Shown piece by piece: positions 1 through 5,080 of a stretch of DNA of 6,262 nt; the first letter of the stretch is position 1; each line of letters opens with the position of its first letter. Source of the DNA: Pseudomonadota bacterium (GTDB taxonomy: Bacteria; Pseudomonadota; Gammaproteobacteria; JAKAQQ01); contig JAKAQQ010000052.1 in NCBI GenBank assembly GCA_021819635.1, positions 1 through 6,262 on the forward strand, given 5' to 3'. A model generated the notes under the pieces. That model searched no databases. It was not told where the DNA came from and saw only the letters and a program-made list of their open reading frames with translations. The position numbers and the translations under genes are program-made.

Positions 1-113
1 CCATCGTCGGCCACAGCGACGTCGCCCCGGGGCGGAAGACCGACCCCGGGCCCGCGTTCCTCTGGACGCGGCTCGCCGCGGCCCTCGCCGCGGCGGCGGC
101 GGCGGGCGCGTGA
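1..113 (+). CDS. ampD: AmpD, 1,6-anhydro-N-acetylmuramyl-L-alanine amidase (C-terminal end only)
   Basis: The window opens inside a gene whose last 36 codons (codon boundary at position 3, TGA at 111-113) encode the C-terminus of AmpD, a cytoplasmic zinc amidase. In peptidoglycan recycling it removes the stem peptide from 1,6-anhydro-MurNAc. The visible stretch GHSDVAPGRKTDPGPAF is the family signature: its His (codon 12-14) and the Asp of KTDPG correspond to two of the three zinc ligands known from E. coli AmpD. After it comes an Ala-rich tail (about 20 residues) with no recognisable motif. The stop codon overlaps the GTG start of ampE (GTGA), so the two are probably translationally coupled. 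The 5' part, including the first zinc ligand, lies outside the window. The identification rests on the signature plus the downstream ampE. Confidence 0.9.
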   Translation, partial: IVGHSDVAPGRKTDPGPAFLWTRLAAALAAAAAAGA

Positions 114-985
114 ATCTCCTCGCCCTCCTCGTGGGGCTCCTGCTCGACCAGGGGCTTCGCCATCTCGAAGCGCACCGCGAACGGGCGGTGGGAACCCGGA
201 TTCTCCGCCGCCTCCGCCGCTACGTGGCGGCCCGTCGCGAGCACGCGCTCGCGCTCCTCGTGCTCCTCGTGCTCCTGCCGGCGGTCCTGGCCGATCTCCT
301 CGAGCGGGGGTTCGCCGCCCTCTCCCCGGTGCTGGCGTTTCTCTTCGCCGTCGCCGTCCTTCTTCTCACCTTTGGGCCGCGCGACGCCGCGTGTCTCGTG
401 CGCCGCTACGTCGACGCGCTCGGCCGCCACGACGACGTCGAGGCCCACCGGGCCGCCCGCCTCCTCATCGAGGAGGCGCCGCCCTCGGACGCCCGGGGCT
501 GCTGCGACGCCGTCGCCGAGCATCTCCTCGCCCGCGTGAACGAGCGCCTCTTTGCCCCGATCTTCTGGTTTGTGCTTCTCGGGCCGGCGGGAGCGGTCCT
601 GTTCTGGGCGGCGCGCAGCGCCCGGGGCGCGTACCGCCCGGGGACGGCGGGGGACGCCGACGCCCTGGCCGAGGCCGCCCGCCGGATCTACGGGGTCCTT
701 GCCTGGGCGCCCGCGTGTCTTCTCGCCCTGAGCTACGCGCTCGTCGGTGGCTTCGACACCGGCTGGAGCACGTTCCGGGCCCACGATCTCGGACGGATGC
801 TTCTGGCCGAGGACGGGACCGAGCGCATGCTCCGGGCGGTGGGCTGCGCGGCCCTTGCGCCGACGCTCCCCGCGGGGACCCAGGGGCCCGAGCGTGTCCT
901 GGCCGCCCGCCGCTTGGTGCACCGGGCGCTCTTCCTCTGGTTGGCCGTCCTTGCCGTCTTCACCCTCGGCGGATGGCTCTTCTGA
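110..985 (+). CDS. ampE: AmpE-like inner-membrane protein
   Basis: This is a 291-residue polytopic membrane protein, close to the length of E. coli AmpE (about 284). The GTG start overlaps the ampD stop (GTGA); no strong Shine-Dalgarno is visible, so coupling to ampD is likely. Hydrophobic segments lie near residues 46-64, 71-89, 150-168, 193-213 and 272-290, with an Arg-rich stretch at 22-44. The block VNERLFAPIFWFVLLGPAG (residues 143-161) is typical of the family, as is the following helix ending in SYALVGGFD. AmpE belongs to the same superfamily as the cobalamin-biosynthesis proteins CbiB/CobD. Its biochemical role is unsettled; it is described as a sensory or signalling membrane protein linked to AmpD and beta-lactamase control. 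Position after ampD supports AmpE over CbiB, although B12 genes follow immediately. Confidence 0.87.
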   Translation: MNLLALLVGLLLDQGLRHLEAHRERAVGTRILRRLRRYVAARREHALALLVLLVLLPAVLADLLERGFAALSPVLAFLFAVAVLLLTFGPRDAACLVRRYVDALGRHDDVEAHRAARLLIEEAPPSDARGCCDAVAEHLLARVNERLFAPIFWFVLLGPAGAVLFWAARSARGAYRPGTAGDADALAEAARRIYGVLAWAPACLLALSYALVGGFDTGWSTFRAHDLGRMLLAEDGTERMLRAVGCAALAPTLPAGTQGPERVLAARRLVHRALFLWLAVLAVFTLGGWLF

Positions 986-1890
986 GACGCTCCGCCCTCC
1001 GCGTCCTCGCCGCGGCGCTCACGCTCCCCGCCGTCTCTGCGGCCGCGCCCCCGCCCCGCGTGGTGAGCCTGGCCCCGAGTTTCACCGAGCTCGTCTACGA
1101 GCTCGGAGCCGGCGCCCGCCTCGTGGGGACGGTGGCCTTCAGCCGCCGTCCGCCCGCCGCCCGCCGCCTCCCGCGGGTCGGGAGCGCCTTCGGTTACGAC
1201 GTTTCCCGGATCCTCACGCTCCGCCCGAGCGTGGTCCTGGCCTGGCGCGGGGGCACCCCGTCGGTCGTCGTCGCCGAACTCCGCCGCCTGGGGGTGCGTG
1301 TCGTCTGGCTCGGGGCGACGCGCCTCGGGAGTCTCCCGCGCGAGATCCGCCGGGTGGGGAGGCTCGTCGGTCGAGCGGGGCAAGGCCGCCGGGCGGCGCG
1401 GCGCGTTCGTGCCGTCCTCCGCGCGCTCCGTCGCCGGGCCCCGCGTCGGCACCGTCCTCGTGTCTTCTACGAAATCTCCGCCCGCCCGCTCTACACGGTC
1501 GGTTCGGGCAGCGCCCTCGGGCGGGCGATCGGCTGGTGCGGGGGGCGGAACGTCTTCGGGGGTGTCGCCTGGCCGCCGGCCTTCGCGGTCGGACGCGCCG
1601 CCGTGCTCGCCCGTGATCCCGAGGTCATTCTCGCCAGCGGGGCCCGCGCCCGCCGACGCCTCGCCGCCTGGCGGCGCGACGGCGGCCTTGCGGCGGTGCG
1701 AGCCGGCCGTCTCGAGGTTCTGCCCTCCGGTTTTGCGGCGGCCCCGAGTCTCCGGTTCGTCGCCGCGCTTTCGGTGCTCTGCCGCGATCTCAGGCGGGCG
1801 GCGGGCGGGGGCTCCAGAGCGTTTCCGTCCCGCCCGCCCGGCGGGCGAGGACCCGGGCGAGCACGAAGAGAAGGTCGGAGAGCCGGTTGA
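973..1890 (+). CDS. btuF: BtuF-like periplasmic cobalamin-binding protein
   Basis: This encodes 305 residues. ATG at 973 is chosen because it gives a clean signal peptide (two Arg, a hydrophobic core ending near residue 24, Ala-X-Ala site) and overlaps ampE by 13 bases; any earlier in-frame start would only read antisense-like sequence inside ampE. The mature protein has the BtuF order: PRVVSLAPSFTELVYELG at about 28-45, LRPSVVLAWRGG at 83-94 and YTVGSGSALGRAIGWCGG at 174-191, then NVFGG. It would bind B12 in the periplasm and pass it to the BtuCD ABC transporter, which is not encoded here. E. coli BtuF is about 266 residues. The extra length is mostly an Arg/Gly/Pro-rich tail from residue 273 on, lying wholly antisense to the adenosyltransferase gene. 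That tail looks like readthrough rather than domain. A generic siderophore-type binding protein is possible but less likely. Confidence 0.86.
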   Translation: MALLRRSALRVLAAALTLPAVSAAAPPPRVVSLAPSFTELVYELGAGARLVGTVAFSRRPPAARRLPRVGSAFGYDVSRILTLRPSVVLAWRGGTPSVVVAELRRLGVRVVWLGATRLGSLPREIRRVGRLVGRAGQGRRAARRVRAVLRALRRRAPRRHRPRVFYEISARPLYTVGSGSALGRAIGWCGGRNVFGGVAWPPAFAVGRAAVLARDPEVILASGARARRRLAAWRRDGGLAAVRAGRLEVLPSGFAAAPSLRFVAALSVLCRDLRRAAGGGSRAFPSRPPGGRGPGRARREGRRAG

Positions 1891-2341
1891 GGTAGCGGAG
1901 GACGTCGGGGCGCACCTCCTCCCCTCCGGCGAGGGTCCAGGCCCGGCGCTCGGCCCGCCGGCAGACCGCGCGGGCGAGGTGGCAGTAGGCCGCGCCGCTC
2001 CCGCCGCCGGGCAGCAGGAACTCGCGCAGCGGGGGGAGCGCCGCGTTGAAACCGTCGAGGTCGTGTTCGAGTTGCGCGGTCCACGCCGGCTCGAGGCGGG
2101 GCGGGGCGGCGGCGAGCTCGGCACCGAGCTCGAAGAGTTCGTGCTGGAGACGGGTGAGCACCGCCGCCACTTCCGGCGGCGGCGCGTGGACGAGCACGAT
2201 CCCGAGAAGACAGTTGAGCTCGTCCACGTCGCCCGTGACCGCCACGCGCGGGTGATCCTTCCGCACCCGCCGGCCGTCGGCGAGACCGGTCGTCCCTTGG
2301 TCGCCCGTGCGCGTGTAGATGCGGCTCAGCCGGTGGCCCAT
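1790..2341 (-). CDS. pduO: PduO-type cob(I)alamin adenosyltransferase
   Basis: This encodes 183 residues, the usual size of a single-domain PduO/MMAB-type ATP:corrinoid adenosyltransferase. The enzyme transfers the adenosyl group of ATP to cob(I)alamin to make coenzyme B12 in the cytoplasm. Family motifs appear in order: the N-terminal ATP-binding loop IYTRTGDQGTTGL (residues 8-20), GDVDELNCLLG (37-47), FLLPGGG (108-114), the ARAVCRRAER helix (123-132) and YLNRLSDLLFVLAR (150-163). Start ATG at 2341 is preceded by GGAGG (2352-2348) with a 6-base spacer. The gene begins 15 bases after the btuB stop, so it is almost certainly co-transcribed with btuB under the same riboswitch. Its last 101 bases overlap the end of convergent btuF. 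The older CobA/BtuR family is unrelated in sequence; the motifs seen here are PduO-type. Confidence 0.93.
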   Translation of the reverse strand: MGHRLSRIYTRTGDQGTTGLADGRRVRKDHPRVAVTGDVDELNCLLGIVLVHAPPPEVAAVLTRLQHELFELGAELAAAPPRLEPAWTAQLEHDLDGFNAALPPLREFLLPGGGSGAAYCHLARAVCRRAERRAWTLAGGEEVRPDVLRYLNRLSDLLFVLARVLARRAGGTETLWSPRPPPA

Positions 2342-2356
2342 GACGACCCTCCGGGG

Positions 2357-4192
2357 TCAGAGATCCCAGCGCAGGCCGACGAGGATCGAGCGCCCCGCCG
2401 TCCGGTACCCGCTGACTACCGTGTAGTGTACGCCGAGAAGGTTGCCGACCCGGACCCCGAGCGTGAGGTGCGCCCAGAGCGGCCAGCGTCCGTTGAGGTC
2501 CGTGAGCACGTAGCCCGGGTCGATCACCGTCGTGTACGGCGAGTCGGGCCGCGGTCCGACGGCGAGGAGGTCGACGCCGATCTCGCCCCCGGCCAGCCGG
2601 TGACCGAGGAGGAGCGAGGCGCTGCGTTCGGAGCGGCGGGCGAGCACCGTTCCCGTCTCGAGATCGAGGGGTTGCTGGACGTCGACCCGGGCCAGAAGGT
2701 TCCAGGGCCGGCGCGACCAGGCGAAGCTCAGGCTCGCGCCCCGCGTCTGGGTGCGGCCGATGTTTTCGTTGATCCCCTCCGGGTCGAGAGCGCTTGGCCC
2801 CAGGTAGACGATGAGGTTGTTGACCCGGCTCAGGTAGAGATTGAGCCCGAGGCGGGCGTCGTTCCCGAGCCACTGTCGGGCGACGACTTCGAGCGTGTGG
2901 GAGCTTTCGGGCGCGAGGTCGGGGTTGCCGCCGTAGCCGTAGAGGTCCTCGGCCGGCGGAGCCCGGAATCCGGTGCCCCACTCGACCCCGAGGCTCGTCC
3001 CGCTCGGCCAGCGGTAGCTGTCGGCGAGACTCCAGGTGGGGTGGGTCCCGAACGTGCTGTAGTTGCTGAGTCTTCCCGCGACGACGAAGCGGTTGCGGCC
3101 GGTCGTGACGATGTCCTCGGCGTAGGGGGCGAGGACGCGGAACCCCTGGTCGTAGGCCGTTCCGTAGACGAGCGAGGAATCGTGCTGGTGGTGGAGGGCC
3201 ACGCCCACGAGGAGCCGCTGGGCGGGGAGACGGGTGAAGGACAGGCGGGCGTCGATGCCCTCGCGCCGGGTGCGCGAGAAGTCGGGCCTCTGGTTCTGGA
3301 GCAGGCGGTTCTCGTCGTCGCTCAGCGTCAGGCGGGCGTGGAGACCCGTCGCGACCCGCAGCCGCCCGCGCAGGAGCACGAGGCGGTCACGGAAGTTCTC
3401 GCTTCGGGGGGCGCCCCCGTAGTTGAGGTAGCCGGTGGTTCCCCGCGACTGCCAGAGACGCGCGACGAGGTTGCCGCGCGCCGAGGGTCGCCAGCGCGCA
3501 AAGGCGTTGAGGAGGCTCTCGGTCGTCGCCGCGTCGATGCCGCTTCCCACGAGCGGGGGAAAGCCGCGGACGAGCGTGCGCGAGAAGTCGGCCCCGGCCG
3601 CGAAGCGGCGCCCACCGTCGGCGGCGCCGACGTCGAGGCTTCGCGTCCCGTAGCTTCCGTCCGCCACCGCCACGTGCGCGTGGAGACGGCGGGCGTTCCC
3701 CCGGGTCACGATGTCGATCACCCCCCCGATGCCGTCCGATCCGTAGAGGCTCGAGGAGGGGCCCTCGACGATTTCGACCCGTGCGACGTCGGTGAGCGGA
3801 ATGTCGGCGAGCGGCGCGAGGCCCAGGTTGCCGCCGTTGACCTCGACGCCGTTGATGAGGACGAGGGTCTGGCCGCTCGAGGCGCCCTGGAGAAAGACCG
3901 AGGCGGGCTGCCCGGGCCCTCCGGTCTGGGCGACGTCGACCCCGGCGTAGAAGCGCAGGAGCTGGACGAGGTCAAGGGCGCCGCTCTCGAGGATCTCGCG
4001 GCGGGTGATCACGATCACCGGGGCGGGGACGTCGGCGAGGGAGAGCGCCGTTGCCGTCGGAGTGACCACGATCGGGTCGAGGGCGGTGGCCGGTGCGGCG
4101 CGCACGGCGCGCGCGCCCACGGCCGCGGCGAGGAGGAGGGCGAGGAAGGGAAGGGTGGGGCGGCGGGCGCCGGAGGAGGGTTGTTGCGGCAC
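2357..4192 (-). CDS. btuB: BtuB-like TonB-dependent cobalamin receptor
   Basis: This is an outer-membrane vitamin B12 transporter of 611 residues, matching the roughly 614 of E. coli BtuB. Residues 1-33 form a signal peptide (Arg pair, then a Leu/Ala-rich core). A TonB box, DPIVVTPT, lies at 39-46. The N-terminal plug covers about 47-165, with NGVEVNGG, ARVEIVEGPSSSLYGSDGIGGVIDI and VTRG blocks typical of TonB receptors; the remainder is beta-barrel strands ending in GLRWDL. The final residue is Leu rather than the usual aromatic. No ATG start fits. I prefer GTG at 4192, with GAGG at 4204-4201 and an 8-base spacer, over TTG at 4198, where the spacer is only 2 bases; an in-frame stop lies just upstream. 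Substrate assignment to cobalamin rests on the riboswitch in its leader and the adenosyltransferase 15 bases downstream. Confidence 0.9.
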   Translation of the reverse strand: MPQQPSSGARRPTLPFLALLLAAAVGARAVRAAPATALDPIVVTPTATALSLADVPAPVIVITRREILESGALDLVQLLRFYAGVDVAQTGGPGQPASVFLQGASSGQTLVLINGVEVNGGNLGLAPLADIPLTDVARVEIVEGPSSSLYGSDGIGGVIDIVTRGNARRLHAHVAVADGSYGTRSLDVGAADGGRRFAAGADFSRTLVRGFPPLVGSGIDAATTESLLNAFARWRPSARGNLVARLWQSRGTTGYLNYGGAPRSENFRDRLVLLRGRLRVATGLHARLTLSDDENRLLQNQRPDFSRTRREGIDARLSFTRLPAQRLLVGVALHHQHDSSLVYGTAYDQGFRVLAPYAEDIVTTGRNRFVVAGRLSNYSTFGTHPTWSLADSYRWPSGTSLGVEWGTGFRAPPAEDLYGYGGNPDLAPESSHTLEVVARQWLGNDARLGLNLYLSRVNNLIVYLGPSALDPEGINENIGRTQTRGASLSFAWSRRPWNLLARVDVQQPLDLETGTVLARRSERSASLLLGHRLAGGEIGVDLLAVGPRPDSPYTTVIDPGYVLTDLNGRWPLWAHLTLGVRVGNLLGVHYTVVSGYRTAGRSILVGLRWDL

Positions 4193-4324
4193 GGTCAAGA
4201 CCTCAGCGTGTCCGCATCACCCGCGGACGGCGGTCGGTGGGACGCGAAGAGGCTCGGCGAGGAAGCCCGCCACGGCGGTGGCGGGCCGCCCTCGGACGCC
4301 GCCCTCCGCGGCACCGCTGGGGTA
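4193..4324 (-). promoter_or_regulatory. btuB leader / riboswitch expression platform
   Basis: This untranslated stretch separates the cobalamin aptamer from btuB. It contains a terminator-like hairpin (4265-4286, listed separately). It also contains a 6-bp hairpin, GTCCGC (4228-4223) with GCGGAC (4215-4210) around a 7-base loop, ending 5 bases before the GAGG ribosome binding site at 4204-4201. The bases at 4229-4221 read CGTCCGCGG on the minus strand and are perfectly complementary to CCGCGGACG at 4333-4325, the 3' strand of aptamer stem P1. The same bases cannot be in P1 pairing and in this alternative helix, which is the layout expected of a switching segment. The mechanism, translational or transcriptional, is inferred from sequence only. 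Confidence 0.55.
4265..4286 (-). terminator. Terminator-like hairpin in the btuB leader
   Basis: There is a perfect 9-bp stem, GCCCGCCAC with GTGGCGGGC, around a 4-base loop. On the minus strand it is followed by TTCCTC, a poor U-tract. It lies about 40 bases downstream of the riboswitch aptamer and about 70 bases before btuB. Stem strength fits intrinsic attenuation; the weak U-run argues against efficient termination. It may instead be a structural spacer, or act together with Rho. Confidence 0.45.
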
Positions 4325-4534
4325 CGTCCGCGGCCGGTCTCCGGGCTCGCGAGCCGGACCGGAACGCCCGGTCCCGCTCCGTCGGCCTTCCCACACGCGT
4401 GCGTGCAGTGGCTTCGGGACGGAGCGTTGACTCGCCTACCGTTGCGGGGGCAGCGCCGGAATTGCGTCCCCCCTGCAAGGAGAGGCGCGCACCGGACTTC
4501 CCATGCCCGGGGATTCCCCCGAGCGCCGTGGACG
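4325..4534 (-). promoter_or_regulatory. Cobalamin (adenosylcobalamin-type) riboswitch
   Basis: This is an aptamer of about 210 nt read on the minus strand. Conserved blocks appear in the family's order: GGGAA then GGTG (just after 4501), GCTGCCCCCGCAACGGT (4455-4439), the B12 box GAAGCCACTG with GCCACTG at 4412-4406, GGGAAGGC near 4393-4386, and GAGCCCGGAGACCGGCC (about 4351-4335). Closing stem P1 pairs CGTCCACGGC (4534-4525) with GCCGCGGACG (4334-4325), 9 of 10 pairs. P6 is a perfect 9-bp helix, CGCTCCGTC (4426-4418) with GACGGAGCG (4383-4375). A further 7-bp hairpin lies at 4374-4356. Binding of B12 coenzyme should reduce expression of the downstream btuB-adenosyltransferase pair, giving feedback control of uptake and activation. 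The subclass is inferred, not proven. Confidence 0.95.
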
Positions 4535-4544
4535 AAGTGCGCCT

Positions 4545-4573
4545 ACTCTACGCGCTCCACGCTCCTCCGTCAA
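4545..4573 (-). promoter_or_regulatory. Sigma70-like promoter of the riboswitch-btuB transcript
   Basis: On the minus strand, TTGACG (4573-4568) and TAGAGT (4550-4545) are separated by exactly 17 bases. The predicted transcript start, around 4538, falls about 4 bases before the first base of riboswitch P1 (4534), which is the expected geometry for a riboswitch leader. Confidence 0.65.
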
Positions 4574-4866
4574 GCTTGGGCTGGGTGGGCCGCGTCCGCC
4601 CGGCGGGCACGAGCGGACGCAAGCCCGTGCGCGGACATGCGTGCCTGACTCGCCCGGCGGCGGGCGGAATCTCCTGCCATCACTTCGGGGTCGGTGGACA
4701 ACCGGGCGAACGCTCCGGCGGCGCGGGTCCGCCGCGCGCTTCGGGGACGGGACGGCGGGTGAGCGTGCGGCGTCCGGCCAACGGGTTGCTTCGCAGGCCA
4801 TGACGTGGGACCTGCCGCGTTGCGGCCCTGCCGCATCTCAAGCGACCCGTCCGTCCGAAGCGGAGG

Positions 4867-4907
4867 GATCTTCGGGAAGGCGAGTTGGCCCTCGATCCCC
4901 GAAGATC
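4867..4907. repeat. Long stem-loop, 10-bp perfect inverted repeat
   Basis: GATCTTCGGG (4867-4876) and CCCGAAGATC (4898-4907) are perfect inverted repeats around a 21-base loop. Within the loop, CGAG (4881-4884) can pair with CTCG (4891-4894), extending the stem-loop. There is no T-run on either flank, so it is not a typical intrinsic terminator. It could be a structured RNA element or a protein binding site. Confidence 0.6.
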
Positions 4908-4945
4908 GCGGCGGGAGCGGGAGCGGGGCCCGGGTTGGACGGGGC

Positions 4946-4961
4946 GCCCCCCCGGGGGGGC
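4946..4961. repeat. Perfect G/C palindrome GC7G7C
   Basis: Seven C followed directly by seven G, flanked by G and C, make a 16-base perfect palindrome about 50 bases upstream of the -35 of the FG-GAP gene promoter. It is unlikely by chance even in GC-rich DNA, but the run lengths are also a place where sequencing or assembly may be in error. Confidence 0.8.
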
Positions 4962-5011
4962 TTCGTGCGGTTCACGCCTCCGGGCTTCCGCCCTCCCCCT
5001 CTTCGCTGCCC

Positions 5012-5041
5012 TTGGTAAGGCGATTGCCTTTGGTGTATATT
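5012..5041 (+). promoter_or_regulatory. Candidate sigma70-like promoter of the FG-GAP gene
   Basis: TTGGTA (5012-5017) and TATATT (5036-5041) are 18 bases apart, in the only AT-rich patch of the intergenic region. The predicted start near 5048 leaves a leader of about 33 bases. The spacer holds an inverted repeat, AAGGC (5017-5021) and GCCTT (5026-5030) around GATT, a possible operator but short. Confidence 0.5.
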
Positions 5042-5080
5042 TTCGCCGGTTCCGCGGTCGAAAAAAAAGGCAGGGAGGCC

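Larger units (their letters stand above)
4574..5011. other. Intergenic region between divergent promoters; no gene recognised
   Basis: These roughly 440 bases lie between the btuB-side promoter and the FG-GAP gene promoter. Open frames exist on both strands, but they are shadows of GC-rich sequence: Arg/Pro/Gly-rich, without family motifs, and some run through the riboswitch. I looked for conserved features of RNase P RNA, tmRNA, SRP RNA, tRNA T-loops and common riboswitches on both strands and saw none. What is present is a series of inverted repeats: GCGTCCGC/GCGGACGC (4592-4599 and 4613-4620), CGCCCG/CGGGCG (4651-4656 and 4661-4666), a 10-bp stem (4867-4907) and a C7G7 palindrome (4946-4961). 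Near 4813-4834, GCCGC-GTT-GCGGC and TGCGGC-CCT-GCCGCA compete for the same bases. Confidence 0.6.

Noticed and set aside
391..972. An upstream extension of btuF to position 391
   Set aside because: This part overlaps ampE in another frame and is Arg/Pro-rich; the signal peptide begins at ATG 973.
110..985. CbiB/CobD (adenosylcobinamide-phosphate synthase) instead of AmpE
   Set aside because: The gene overlaps ampD and has AmpE-type blocks and length; the B12 neighbours alone do not outweigh this.
733..2124. A 463-codon minus-strand open frame
   Set aside because: It is antisense to ampE and btuF and out of frame with the adenosyltransferase, and has Pro/Arg/Ala-rich low-complexity content without motifs.
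1491..2981. A 496-codon minus-strand open frame
   Set aside because: It is an alternative frame of btuB and the adenosyltransferase, whose true frames carry clear family motifs.
1298..4648. A very long open frame (1116 codons) on the plus strand
   Set aside because: It is antisense to the adenosyltransferase and btuB and runs through the riboswitch. The translation is low-complexity (Glu/Arg/Gly/Ala/Val) with no motifs, as expected for the mirror frame of GC-rich genes.
4640..4900. A second riboswitch or a housekeeping RNA (RNase P, tmRNA, SRP RNA) in the gap
   Set aside because: No second B12 box and none of the conserved core sequences of these RNAs were found on either strand.
4503..5018. 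Possible small genes in the intergenic gap
   Set aside because: Frames overlap the riboswitch or promoter, lack good ribosome binding sites and have no recognisable motifs.
5024..5041. TTGCCT as the -35 of the repeat-protein promoter
   Set aside because: It is only 6 bases from the TATATT -10; TTGGTA at 5012 gives an acceptable 18-base spacer.
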